Shown: positions 10,692 through 18,153, counted from the first letter of the stretch. The stretch is DNA of 64,000 bases from Clostridiales bacterium (GCA_017478485.1 JAFVDI010000003.1:1-64000), one strand, 5' to 3'. The notes: a model not told the origin generated them from the sequence alone. Made by a program: numbers and translations.

Positions 10692-11705
10692 ATGAAAGTT
10701 TTAAAAGGGATAAAGACCAGGGCTCTTCTCATAGGAGCTTTAGTAGTTTCTTTTCTGATCAGCGGATGCGGAGTAAAAAGGGACTCTGATGATAAAGCGA
10801 TGCTGTTAGACAGAAAAAAAATAACTGAGGTCACTTCTGGCGGGAAGAAAAACCTTTTGGATATCAGTAAGGATCACAAAACTTATTGGCAATACGATTC
10901 CGGTAAGAATCTTCTCATATCATCCAGTCGCCAATGTTCGAACGTATCAATCTATAACGTGGAAACCGGCGCAAAAACTGATATCGGCTTCCCTAAGGAC
11001 GACGACAGCAAGGGATTCGATTATGAAGGACAGAAAATGTATGGAAGAAACGCCTGGTATGAAGAAGGCAAAGTGAGCATTTATGCACGCAATGCTGATG
11101 AAAAACTTGTTGTCTTTACCTTTGACTGCGAAACAAAAGAGCTGAAGGATACGGCCAGCTACGATATAGAAAGACCTGTTTATGTAAGGAATGCGGGTAA
11201 CTTCATAGTATATGTAAAAAGTGTAAATGTTAAAGATCAGAATGATAAGTATTATTCGAAGTTTGAATTGAACGTTTTTGATAAAAAGACAGGAGAAAAC
11301 AAAACTGTTGCCAGTGACATTGGGCAGTTGGGAAAAGGCTTCGATCTGATCGTCTTGAACGGTGATAAAAGCAAAGTCCTGTTTGTAAAAAATAATGATT
11401 GGTCCAAAATCCTTGATAAAAAAGCAAAAGATACTCCTGTTTTATATGAGTATGATATCCCGTCAGGCGAGACCCGCGAGGTATATAAATGCAGCAAGGG
11501 AAATTGCATAACGGGTTTCACATATGCTTCAGAAAGCAACAAGATTTATCTGAGATACGGGAAGATAATATCTGTTGCGGTTGTTGACTATAACATCCAG
11601 CCCAATCACACAACGGTCATAACACCAGACGGCCGCAATTATGAGCTGCATTCTTCCTTAATTGACGGATATGACATAAACACTACAGGCATTGTCGTTT
11701 ATTAA
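10692..11705 (+). CDS. predicted surface lipoprotein (337 aa)
   Basis: A signal peptide with lipobox LISGC (Cys near residue 26) predicts lipid anchoring on the outer face of the membrane. The mature part is rich in Lys, Asp and beta-strand-like repeats such as LLISSSRQCSNVSIYNVETG and VLYEYDIPSGETREVYK, reminiscent of beta-propeller (TolB/WD-like) blades in which a value is reported per strand set. That fold is inference only. CAGGAGA lies before the ATG at 10692. A terminator follows at 11861-11893. Function unknown. Confidence 0.75.
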   Translation: MKVLKGIKTRALLIGALVVSFLISGCGVKRDSDDKAMLLDRKKITEVTSGGKKNLLDISKDHKTYWQYDSGKNLLISSSRQCSNVSIYNVETGAKTDIGFPKDDDSKGFDYEGQKMYGRNAWYEEGKVSIYARNADEKLVVFTFDCETKELKDTASYDIERPVYVRNAGNFIVYVKSVNVKDQNDKYYSKFELNVFDKKTGENKTVASDIGQLGKGFDLIVLNGDKSKVLFVKNNDWSKILDKKAKDTPVLYEYDIPSGETREVYKCSKGNCITGFTYASESNKIYLRYGKIISVAVVDYNIQPNHTTVITPDGRNYELHSSLIDGYDINTTGIVVY

Positions 11706-11860
11706 TCTATTACACGGGATCTTCAAATTGTTAAGGGGAATCATGTTTTCGCCCTTGATGGTTCCCGGTTTATCGAGATGAAGTGAACGTAAGTCATATA
11801 AACAGCGAAAAGGTCTTCACGGGCAGCATAGAGATCTGATCCGTTATTATCTCAAAAACT

Positions 11861-11893
11861 AAAGCAGGCACGGGAGTTTGCGCCTGCTTTTTT
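11861..11893 (+). terminator. intrinsic terminator
   Basis: AAAGCAGGC (11861-11869) pairs with GCCTGCTTT (11882-11890) around a 12-base loop and runs into further T residues. It most likely ends the lipoprotein transcript. Confidence 0.75.
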
Positions 11894-11901
11894 ACTGACA
11901 A

Positions 11902-12033
11902 GTCCTCTGTTACGTCCTCTGTTTTACGCAAAACAGAGGACCAAACTGGGGATTTTTTCATTTTTCACCCTTGATTCTCTGTTATGTCCTCAGTTTTGTT
12001 TTAAACAGAGGACCAAACAGAGGACCAAATAGG
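11902..12033. repeat. cluster of GTCCTCTGTTT / AAACAGAGGAC repeats
   Basis: GTCCTCTGTT occurs at 11902 and 11914, and AAACAGAGGACCAAA at 11931 and 12003, followed directly by another CAGAGGACCAAA at about 12017. GTCCTCTGTTTT (11914-11925) and AAAACAGAGGAC (11930-11941) make a perfect 12-bp stem with loop ACGC. GTCCTCAGTTT (from 11987) and AAACAGAGGAC (to 12013) make a second stem with one mismatch. No gene lies here; the layout suggests a dispersed intergenic repeat family. Confidence 0.65.
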
Positions 12034-12051
12034 AGATGAAGCGCCCTCCGG

Positions 12052-12087
12052 TGAAAAAAACAAAAAGGGGCAGTTCAACTGCCCCTT
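12052..12087 (-). terminator. intrinsic terminator of the secreted esterase gene
   Basis: AAGGGGCAGT and ACTGCCCCTT form a strong stem with a tiny TCA loop at 12065-12087. Read on the minus strand it is followed by TTTTTGTTTTTTT (fully plus-strand A-rich 12052-12064), a textbook terminator a few bases beyond the esterase stop. Confidence 0.85.
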
Positions 12088-12090
12088 GAT

Positions 12091-13281
12091 TTATTGTCTT
12101 GCTCCGTCACTGCCGACATAGTACTTGCCGATCTTTTTGTTCTTGGCCATCACGCCGGTTCTTTTATTGAAATAATAATTCTTGCCGTCTATCGTGTGCC
12201 AGCCGTGATATCTTCTGCCGCGGTAGCTCAGGTAAAACTTCTTCTTTTTGAGCGTGAGCCAACCGGTCTTCATGACTTTTGTCTTTTTGGAAAAATAGTA
12301 GTATTTGCCCTTGATCTTTTTCCATCCGGAATATTTGGCACCGTTCTTGTTAAGATAGTACTTTTTACCGTTGACCGTGATGAAACTGCGCTTCAGCTTC
12401 TTCTTTTTCATGGACTTGATAACGCTGCTGCTTGGCAGTGCATTATTCTGGACATAGTAAAGGTATGTGAAGATCTCTTCCTGGAAGAGCGTCATATTGT
12501 GTTTGCCCTTTGAATAAGTCTTGGTCACAAAAGGCATTTTGAAATTCTGAAGGTAAAACTGCATGTTTTCAAACATGCTGGGGCTGTTGCTGGCGGTGCC
12601 TTTCTCGACCATACTTGCGCACATGAAGAGGTGGCTGTCGGGATCATCAGAGAGAATTAACTCCTCAGGGTTCATTACCCAGCCTCTTTCGTCGCCGGTG
12701 TAAGTGCGGTAAGAAGGACTCAGGGCTCCGACGTTTTTGACGATGTCTTTATAAAGGATTCCGGCATATAGTGCAGCGCATGCGCCCATTGAATAACCCG
12801 CTACCGTGAAATCGGTCTTTGTGTTGACCTTGCCGGAAATACTTCCGTCGCGGATGATATCAAACAAGTATTCCATTCTTGTTTTTCCGTTGATCTTTTC
12901 ATCCACGAAATTACGGAAATACTTGTGGCTGCCGAACTTTTCCAGGATGGGAATAACGAATACGACAGGCTTGATCTTCTTGGTAGCCATCCATCTGCTC
13001 GCGTTATACAGGAAAGTCGACTCCAGATTGCCAACTCCGTAGAGGCCGCTGAACAATATGACGACTTCATACTTGCCTTTGGAATTGGGCTCTACAAGAT
13101 AGTAATCCAATGTCTTGTCTTCGCTTATGGAAATGCTTTTCCTTACCATGGAAGTGTAAGTATAAGAGGAAGCGGCATAAACGTCTTTCCCGCCCAGCTT
13201 AAAGCACGGAGCGATGACACCCACAAAGATTACAACAGTTATGAAAAAGACTCCGAGTCGTTTTAAGATCCTTGTTCCCAT
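12091..13281 (-). CDS. secreted alpha/beta-hydrolase (esterase) with cell-wall-binding repeats
   Basis: A 396-residue exported protein. A signal peptide (LGVFFITVVIFVGVIAP, then VYAASS) is followed by an esterase-D-like domain whose nucleophile elbow is GYSMG in FTVAGYSMGACAALYAG. The C-terminal 110 residues are repeats of the choline/cell-wall-binding type: SGWKKIKGKYYYFSKK, TGWLTLKKKKFYLS, YHGWHTIDGKNYYFNKRTG. These aromatic-Gly repeats bind wall polymers and keep the enzyme on the surface. ATG 13281 follows AGGGGG; a TTG 21 bases upstream is less likely. It may deacylate a wall or dietary ester; the substrate is unknown. Confidence 0.85.
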   Translation of the reverse strand: MGTRILKRLGVFFITVVIFVGVIAPCFKLGGKDVYAASSYTYTSMVRKSISISEDKTLDYYLVEPNSKGKYEVVILFSGLYGVGNLESTFLYNASRWMATKKIKPVVFVIPILEKFGSHKYFRNFVDEKINGKTRMEYLFDIIRDGSISGKVNTKTDFTVAGYSMGACAALYAGILYKDIVKNVGALSPSYRTYTGDERGWVMNPEELILSDDPDSHLFMCASMVEKGTASNSPSMFENMQFYLQNFKMPFVTKTYSKGKHNMTLFQEEIFTYLYYVQNNALPSSSVIKSMKKKKLKRSFITVNGKKYYLNKNGAKYSGWKKIKGKYYYFSKKTKVMKTGWLTLKKKKFYLSYRGRRYHGWHTIDGKNYYFNKRTGVMAKNKKIGKYYVGSDGARQ

Positions 13282-13420
13282 TGCCTGTTTCCCCCTATGC
13301 AATTAAATGCATTATAACATCCAACAGCTGATGCCGCATCCGTTAGAGGCGAATAGAAGCTTTCGTTGAAAGGACATAGTTCTGCAGATGTCAAATATTC
13401 CACCAAAATATCAAATATCA

Positions 13421-13449
13421 TTGTTGAAACAGCAAAATTCGTGTAAAAT
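13421..13449 (+). promoter_or_regulatory. promoter of the lipoprotein gene at 13533
   Basis: TTGTTG (13421-13426), a 17-base spacer and TAAAAT (13444-13449). The sequence around the -10, GTGTAAAAT, equals the left half of the inverted repeat at 10386, but the right half is missing. A start of transcription near 13456 would put the hairpin at 13460-13498 at the extreme 5' end of the mRNA. Confidence 0.5.
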
Positions 13450-13459
13450 CATATTTGGG

Positions 13460-13498
13460 TTTTCATAAACGCGGCTTTGCGTGTTCCGTTTATGAAAA
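13460..13498 (+). promoter_or_regulatory. 12-bp stem-loop in the 5' leader
   Basis: TTTTCATAAACG (13460-13471) and CGTTTATGAAAA (13487-13498) are perfect inverted complements around a 15-base loop. A short ACGC/GCGT pairing inside (13469-13472 with 13479-13482) could compete. There is no T tract, so it is not a terminator; a 5' mRNA-stabilising hairpin or an RNA/protein-binding element fits better. Confidence 0.5.
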
Positions 13499-13532
13499 AG
13501 GAATCAGGGTGCTTTTTGTGGGGGATCAGGAA

Positions 13533-14921
13533 ATGAAGAAAATCGTAACAAAATTGCTTTGCGGTGTTTTGCTGTCATCAGTCTTATTTAGCGGATGCAG
13601 TCAGGCAACTGAAACGACAACAAGCGCAACAGAATCTCAGACGGAAGCGACTACGACCGTGACCGAGACCGAGCCGGTTCAGACTACTGCAGATGACCGT
13701 CCCGAGATCAACGTTGACTACATGATGAAGGTTGCGGACCTTTATAAGTCCAAAGAGCCTGACGGTACTAATGCGGTAGTCGTTATGGCTGACGGTTTTA
13801 GAGGCTCTGCCATGTACTATACAAAACAAGACGGATCATTGTCATTCGGATATTATGCAAGCAGTGGTTCATCTGTTACCGCAAGTATCATGTCCGGAAA
13901 GCATACGATGGAGATCACATTAAGTCTGGTCTTCAAGGGTATGAAGACTAATATTTTGCTAACCGGTGAAGCTCCGATAGACGGGATGGAGTCATTCATT
14001 GATTCCGTTATCGCGAATGATAAAGAAAAATTCTATATATATAACGATATGACTTTGGATGCTTATGCCAAGCAGGTTGAAAGTGATCTGCCGATCTTGT
14101 ATTCCAGGTTTATTGCTTATGCTGATCAGGCTTTCCCGGAGCTCGGCCTTAAGTTTGAAGATCTTGGCGTCAGACTTGGAAGCAAATACAGAGCGGTCGA
14201 TCCGAAACAGACGACCAGCATGGAGACATCGGTTTCCAATTCCGTGACTTATAAAAACGGCGTAAGCTCGAATAAAAAGAAGGTCTGGACGGAATTCTAC
14301 TATAATGCTGTCGGAAAACTTGGCGGCATGACCGGCAAAGGCTGGCATTCGGCATACGGTGAAAGATCCACAAATATGCTTACACAGAATGACTATGTCC
14401 AGTATTCCGCTAACGATAAAAAGTACGGAACTATGCTGTATCACAAGATGACCGAAACAAAGGATCCAGGTGAAGATTTCACGATTGATGTTGCAAATAC
14501 ATCGACTAAAAAGAAGAAGAAAATAAACGTCTCAATGTACTATGAATTAACCCTGAAAGATGTTTCTCTCGGTAAAGGCATATACACAAGTAAATATCGC
14601 TATTGGGTTACTATATCTGCTAAACCGGGACAATATAATAAGGTTTTTGCTTCAAAAGAATCACTTAAGAAATATGCAAAAGTCCAGCTCTTTGTAAGAA
14701 ATAAGAAGGGCGTAGGTGTCAGTGCCTGGGGTAAAAAAGCAAACATTTCAAAGCTCAAGCAGCAATTTGAAGCTGACGGATGCAAATACTACACAAAAGA
14801 AGAGGTTATCGATCTTCTTTGGGAGCATCATGAGAACTTCCTGGCAAGTCTTGATTACGGATTGTCCGGAATGGGTACTTCACTTGCGGATATAGGCGTT
14901 AACTGGAAGAAAACAGCTTAA
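13533..14921 (+). CDS. predicted lipoprotein (462 aa) of unknown function
   Basis: The signal peptide MKKIVTKLLCGVLLSSVLFSG ends in a lipobox Cys at about residue 22, followed by a Thr/Ser/Glu-rich linker (ATETTTSATESQTEATTTVTE) that would lift the domain off the membrane. The middle (about 75-200) is globular; the last 150 residues are Lys/Tyr-rich. No family is recognised. ATG 13533 is chosen because GGGGGATCAGG precedes it; the longer frame starts in the leader hairpin. It is a single-gene unit with its own promoter and terminator. Confidence 0.75.
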   Translation: MKKIVTKLLCGVLLSSVLFSGCSQATETTTSATESQTEATTTVTETEPVQTTADDRPEINVDYMMKVADLYKSKEPDGTNAVVVMADGFRGSAMYYTKQDGSLSFGYYASSGSSVTASIMSGKHTMEITLSLVFKGMKTNILLTGEAPIDGMESFIDSVIANDKEKFYIYNDMTLDAYAKQVESDLPILYSRFIAYADQAFPELGLKFEDLGVRLGSKYRAVDPKQTTSMETSVSNSVTYKNGVSSNKKKVWTEFYYNAVGKLGGMTGKGWHSAYGERSTNMLTQNDYVQYSANDKKYGTMLYHKMTETKDPGEDFTIDVANTSTKKKKKINVSMYYELTLKDVSLGKGIYTSKYRYWVTISAKPGQYNKVFASKESLKKYAKVQLFVRNKKGVGVSAWGKKANISKLKQQFEADGCKYYTKEEVIDLLWEHHENFLASLDYGLSGMGTSLADIGVNWKKTA

Positions 14922-14934
14922 ATCATTTGATCGC

Positions 14935-14963
14935 AAGGCCCCGGAATGATACGGGGCCTTACT
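14935..14963 (+). terminator. intrinsic terminator
   Basis: AAGGCCCCG (14935-14943) pairs with CGGGGCCTT (14952-14960) around an 8-base loop, 13 bases after the lipoprotein stop. The T tract is short (ACTCTT), so efficiency is uncertain, and the ohrR promoter begins at once. Confidence 0.65.
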
Positions 14964-14964
14964 C

Positions 14965-14998
14965 TTGACAGAATATGTTTTATACAATATAATTGTAT
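14965..14998 (+). promoter_or_regulatory. consensus promoter with OhrR-type operator over the -10
   Basis: TTGACA (14965-14970), exactly 17 bases, then TATAAT (14988-14993): a perfect sigma-A promoter. The inverted repeat ATACAAT-ATA-ATTGTAT (14982-14998) overlaps the -10 and closely resembles the known Bacillus OhrR operator (TACAATT-AATTGTA). A bound repressor would block RNA polymerase, so the pair ohrR-gpx should be autoregulated and released by organic peroxide. Confidence 0.8.
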
Positions 14999-15022
14999 CA
15001 AACATAAATAGAGGGCCAAACG

Positions 15023-15466
15023 ATGGAATACGATTACAAAGAAGCGATGAAGCTTTCAAACCAGTTATGTTTCCCGCTCTATGCGGCTGCCAGGAACATA
15101 ACATGTCTGTATACCCCTTATCTTAAGGAGCTCGGACTTACATATACGCAGTACATCGTATTTCTCGTTCTGTGGGAGAAGGACGGCATCACGGTAGGGG
15201 AGATCTGCGAAAAGCTGATGCTCGATAACGGAACATTATCACCTCTGCTCAAAAAGATGGAGAATGCAGGCTACGTTACCAGGAAGAGGAGCAGTAAGGA
15301 TGACCGGGTTGTCCTTATATCTCTTACGGAGGAAGGGCGCGCGCTGCAGGAAAAAGCCAAGGATGTCCCGCTTAAAGTTTCCGGGTGTATCGATCTGGAA
15401 CCTGAGAAAGCGAAGCAGCTCTATTCTTTGCTCTATGAATTGCTTGAAAAACAGAAAAATACATAA
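15023..15466 (+). CDS. ohrR: OhrR-type MarR-family peroxide-sensing repressor
   Basis: A 147-residue winged-HTH dimeric repressor. The N-terminus NQLCFPLYAAARNIT carries the reactive cysteine, Cys16, and Tyr30 and Tyr41 sit exactly where Bacillus OhrR has the two Tyr that hydrogen-bond its Cys15. The recognition region LMLDNGTLSPLLKKMENAGYVTRKRSSKDDRVVLISLTEEG is canonical MarR. Cys122 might add a second thiol. By family, Cys oxidation by organic hydroperoxides releases DNA. It is the first gene of a two-gene unit with a glutathione peroxidase, instead of the more usual ohr. Confidence 0.9.
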   Translation: MEYDYKEAMKLSNQLCFPLYAAARNITCLYTPYLKELGLTYTQYIVFLVLWEKDGITVGEICEKLMLDNGTLSPLLKKMENAGYVTRKRSSKDDRVVLISLTEEGRALQEKAKDVPLKVSGCIDLEPEKAKQLYSLLYELLEKQKNT

Positions 15467-15480
15467 AAAGGAGATTAAGT

Positions 15481-16026
15481 ATGGCTACAGTTTATGATTT
15501 CACGGTAAAAGACAGAAAAAACAATGACGTATCTCTTTCTGAGTACAAGGGAAAGGTGCTCCTCATCGTTAATACTGCTACCGGATGCGGCTTCACACCT
15601 CACTATGAGCCGCTCGAAGCGATGTACAAGGAAATGAAGGATGATGGATTCGAGATCCTGGATTTCCCCTGCAACCAGTTTGCGAACCAGGCTCCCGGCG
15701 ATGCGGACGAGATCCATGAGTTCTGCCAGGTAAAGTTCGGAACGGAGTTCCCCCAGTTCAAGAAGATCGACGTTAACGGCGATAACGCAGATCCTTTGTT
15801 CGTTTTCCTTGCTACGGAGAAGCCTTTTGCCGGATTCGGCAATGGCATCAAGAACAAGGCGCTCGAAGGCTTTGCGAAGATGAACAACAAGTCGTTCGGT
15901 GACAAGGCTTACATCGGTTGGAACTTCACAAAGTTCCTCGTTGACCGTGAAGGAAAGGTTATCGCAAGGTTTGAGCCCACTGTCGATATGGATGAGGTTA
16001 AGGAAGCTGTAAAGGCGGCCTTATAA
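15481..16026 (+). CDS. glutathione peroxidase family protein (thioredoxin-dependent type)
   Basis: A 181-residue thioredoxin-fold peroxidase. The peroxidatic Cys36 lies in NTATGCGFTPHYEPLE; the partners are Gln70 in FPCNQFANQAPG and Trp147-Asn148 in IGWNFTKFLVD. Cys82 (EFCQVKFGTEFP) sits at the position of the resolving cysteine in bacterial and plant enzymes that use thioredoxin, so this is probably a two-Cys thioredoxin peroxidase despite the family name. AAGGAG precedes the ATG, 14 bases after ohrR, so both are co-transcribed and should be induced by peroxides. Confidence 0.92.
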   Translation: MATVYDFTVKDRKNNDVSLSEYKGKVLLIVNTATGCGFTPHYEPLEAMYKEMKDDGFEILDFPCNQFANQAPGDADEIHEFCQVKFGTEFPQFKKIDVNGDNADPLFVFLATEKPFAGFGNGIKNKALEGFAKMNNKSFGDKAYIGWNFTKFLVDREGKVIARFEPTVDMDEVKEAVKAAL

Positions 16027-16036
16027 GCGCAACCTG

Positions 16037-16065
16037 TTGACATGGTAGGTTACAGATGGTAATTT
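16037..16065 (+). promoter_or_regulatory. promoter of the cysE leader
   Basis: TTGACA (16037-16042), 17 bases, then TAATTT (16060-16065), 30 bases before the leader-peptide ATG. AACCT (16031-16035) and AGGTT (16047-16051) flank the -35 as a short inverted repeat, which might bind a regulator. Confidence 0.55.
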
Positions 16066-16095
16066 AATCGCATTAAAGATGAAGGAGAAGTGACT

Positions 16096-16158
16096 ATGAG
16101 ACATTTGGACTCTGCAAGAGTATCCTGTACATGTTGTATCATTGTCACCCTCCCGTAA
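16096..16158 (+). CDS. cysteine-rich leader peptide (20 aa) of the serine acetyltransferase gene
   Basis: AAGGAG at 16082-16087 is followed, 8 bases on, by an ATG opening MRHLDSARVSCTCCIIVTLP and a TAA. Three of four consecutive codons (11, 13, 14) are TGT for cysteine. Cys-rich leader peptides controlling sulfur genes are known in actinobacteria, where an Arg-His/Asp/Arg-Val pattern also precedes the Cys codons. Here the peptide lies between a promoter and a terminator in front of serine acetyltransferase, the committed step of cysteine synthesis. This is the classical layout of ribosome-mediated attenuation. Confidence 0.75.
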   Translation: MRHLDSARVSCTCCIIVTLP

Positions 16159-16235
16159 ACAGCCGGTGTGATCTGAACGCATGACCGGATAAAAAGGTTA
16201 AAGTACGGGAGTTCCTTCAGGAATTCCCGTTTTTC
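16150..16235 (+). promoter_or_regulatory. transcription attenuator: antiterminator pairing and intrinsic terminator
   Basis: The terminator is CGGGAGTTCC (16206-16215), loop TTCA, GGAATTCCCG (16220-16229) and TTTTT (16230-16234). CTCCCGTA (16150-16157), the last codons and stop of the leader peptide, is perfectly complementary over 8 bases to TACGGGAG (16204-16211), which forms the 5' arm of the terminator. The two structures exclude each other. A ribosome stalled at the Cys codons (16126-16137) leaves CTCCCGTA free for antitermination; one that reaches the stop covers it and the terminator forms. The loop holds a further CCGG/CCGG helix. The mechanism is inferred; the complementarities are read directly. 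Confidence 0.7.
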
Positions 16236-16254
16236 ATTCTGTAGAAAGCGAGAC

Positions 16255-17208
16255 ATGGATATGCAGCAGAACGTAAGAAATGAGATCGGAGATCTTGTTA
16301 AGAGAGTATTGGCTGATTACAACGGCGGCAAGAACATCGATGCCACCGACATATTCAATAAGCCTGACCGCAATGAGGTCATCGACATCGTAAATAATCT
16401 GTTCTTTATAATGTATCCCGGTTACTTTAAGGACATTACCTATAAGTTCTACAATCCCGAAAACGGAATAGCCTTGGTGCTCGAGGATATTTTCTACCGC
16501 CTTAATAAGCAGGTTGCGCTTGCAATCGATTTCAAAGGCTTGATGACGGAAGAACAAAGAAAGGCGGAAAGCTTCCGTATCTGCACCAGCTTCGTTGAAA
16601 AGATACCTCAGATCAGGGAATATCTTGAAACGGATCTTCTTGCGACATACGACGGCGACCCTGCCGCAAGCAGCTTTGAGGAGATCATTATCGCGTACCC
16701 CGGGCTTATCGCCATTACGATCTACAGAATGGCTCATGAGCTCTACCTGCTGAACGTTCCGGTAATCCCCAGGCTCATGACGGAGTATGCTCATTCCAAG
16801 ACAGGTATTGATATCCATCCGGGCGCCACGATCGGAAAGAATTTCTTTATCGATCACGGAACCGGCATCGTTGTCGGTGAGACTTCGATAATCGGCGAAA
16901 ACGTCAAGATCTATCAGGGCGTTACGATCGGTGCTCTTTCAACCCGCGGCGGACAGAAGCTCTCGGGCAAGAAGCGTCATCCGACCATTGAAGACAACGT
17001 TGTCATATATGCCGGTGCTTCGATCCTCGGAGGCGAGACCGTCATCGGCAAAAATTCGGTCATAGGCGGCAACACGTTCATAACGAGTTCTGTTCCCGCT
17101 GACACAAGGGTCAGCATCAAGAATCCCGAAATGGAATTCTATTCTTCGGGCAAAAAACATGTCAAAGAAGAGATCCACCAGAGCGAAGAGTGGTTCTACG
17201 TAATCTGA
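16255..17208 (+). CDS. serine O-acetyltransferase (EpsC type)
   Basis: A 317-residue enzyme making O-acetylserine from serine and acetyl-CoA, the entry to cysteine synthesis. About 170 residues of helical N-terminal domain precede the left-handed beta-helix: TGIDIHPGATIGKNFFIDHGTGIVVGET, with active-site His188 and His201, then IYQGVTIGALSTRGG and RHPTIEDNVVIYAGASILGG. The length fits the long EpsC/SAT form instead of the short CysE. No cysteine synthase gene follows. The start is ATG 16255 with a weak GAAAGCGAG site. Expression is probably set by the leader attenuator immediately upstream. Confidence 0.92.
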   Translation: MDMQQNVRNEIGDLVKRVLADYNGGKNIDATDIFNKPDRNEVIDIVNNLFFIMYPGYFKDITYKFYNPENGIALVLEDIFYRLNKQVALAIDFKGLMTEEQRKAESFRICTSFVEKIPQIREYLETDLLATYDGDPAASSFEEIIIAYPGLIAITIYRMAHELYLLNVPVIPRLMTEYAHSKTGIDIHPGATIGKNFFIDHGTGIVVGETSIIGENVKIYQGVTIGALSTRGGQKLSGKKRHPTIEDNVVIYAGASILGGETVIGKNSVIGGNTFITSSVPADTRVSIKNPEMEFYSSGKKHVKEEIHQSEEWFYVI

Positions 17209-17233
17209 AAACTGAAACTGAAAGACTAAACCA

Positions 17234-17273
17234 AGATCCCTGTCTGATACCTGTCAGACAGGGATCTTTCTTT
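17234..17273 (+). terminator. strong intrinsic terminator
   Basis: AGATCCCTGTCTGA (17234-17247) pairs perfectly over 14 bp with TCAGACAGGGATCT (17254-17267) around TACCTG, followed by TTCTTT. It ends the serine acetyltransferase transcript. Confidence 0.85.
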
Positions 17274-17441
17274 GCCGGAAGACAAGGGACAACCTGTGTC
17301 CCATTAAGCAAAATGGGGCTTTTGCCCGTTTTGTGTCCTTTAAAACCCACGGCTTTGGCGTTAGGCTTTAGCCATCAAACATGCCAAACGGATCCGGATC
17401 AAAGTGTGGTTGTCAGAAATGATTTTTCGGAGGAGATGAGA

Positions 17442-17669
17442 ATGAAAAAGAATGATGATTCTAAATTTATGGCAGTTAATGTTATCCTTGCAATATTAGG
17501 AATAGCGGCTTTGGTCTGCATCGTTTATTCGATGGTTACAGACAAAACTTATCCGTATCTTGCGATTGGATTGGGCCTTGCCGCATTTTCCAATATATTC
17601 GGATGCATTTACAGAAACAGAAAGAGAGAAATAGAAGATGGATCTTGTGAAAATCGGAGCGTTTCTTAA
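17442..17669 (+). CDS. small two-helix membrane protein (75 aa)
   Basis: ATG 17442 is placed by CGGAGGAG. After a charged N-terminus (MKKNDDSKF) come two membrane helices, FMAVNVILAILGIAALVCIVYSM and PYLAIGLGLAAFSNIFGCIY, then a basic tail. It overlaps the downstream XRE regulator by 32 bases in another frame, which implies translational coupling. No enzymatic motif. A role as membrane partner of the regulator is a guess from the overlap. Confidence 0.6.
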   Translation: MKKNDDSKFMAVNVILAILGIAALVCIVYSMVTDKTYPYLAIGLGLAAFSNIFGCIYRNRKREIEDGSCENRSVS

Positions 17670-18153
17670 AGAATTGAGAAAAGAGAAAAATATCACTCAG
17701 GAAGAACTCGCAGACAAGATGGGGGTCTCCAGACGAACCGTTTCGAGATGGGAGACAGGAACCAATATGCCTGACATGGACATCCTGATAGATATTTCCG
17801 ATTTCTATGATGTGGATCTCAGAGAGATCCTTGACGGAGAAAGAAAGGATATAAAAATGGATAACGAAACAAAAGAGACCGTTTTGAAAGTCGCAGAAGT
17901 CTCAAATGAAGAAAAGGCAAAGATCGTGAGGAACATACACGTACTGTTTATCATTGCGATGGTATTCATGGCCATACTGATCGCGACCAATTTTATTGAT
18001 GCCATCGACGGACATTTAAGGGATTTCCTGACCGGTATGAGTATGGGCATAGGTTTCGGAATGATCGTCGTCGGAGCCATCATGACGAGCAAATACGCAA
18101 AGGATATAAGAGATTTCAAGATGCGTCTGATCGGCAGGGGAAAAGACAAATAA
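17638..18153 (+). CDS. XRE-family regulator with C-terminal membrane segments
   Basis: A 171-residue protein. Residues 4-60 form a canonical Cro/CI HTH (IGAFLKELRKEKNITQEELADKMGVSRRTVSRWETGTNMPD). Two hydrophobic segments follow (about 101-120 IHVLFIIAMVFMAILIATNF and 130-150 FLTGMSMGIGFGMIVVGAIM), so the DNA-binding domain is tethered to the membrane. Such proteins are common in Firmicutes beside small membrane proteins and may respond to envelope state. The gene overlaps its upstream partner and is followed by a terminator. Confidence 0.8.
   Translation: MDLVKIGAFLKELRKEKNITQEELADKMGVSRRTVSRWETGTNMPDMDILIDISDFYDVDLREILDGERKDIKMDNETKETVLKVAEVSNEEKAKIVRNIHVLFIIAMVFMAILIATNFIDAIDGHLRDFLTGMSMGIGFGMIVVGAIMTSKYAKDIRDFKMRLIGRGKDK

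Noticed and set aside
16031..16095. Cys T-box leader before serine acetyltransferase
   Set aside because: The leader is too short and lacks the T-box antiterminator sequence; the leader-peptide attenuator explains the terminator better.
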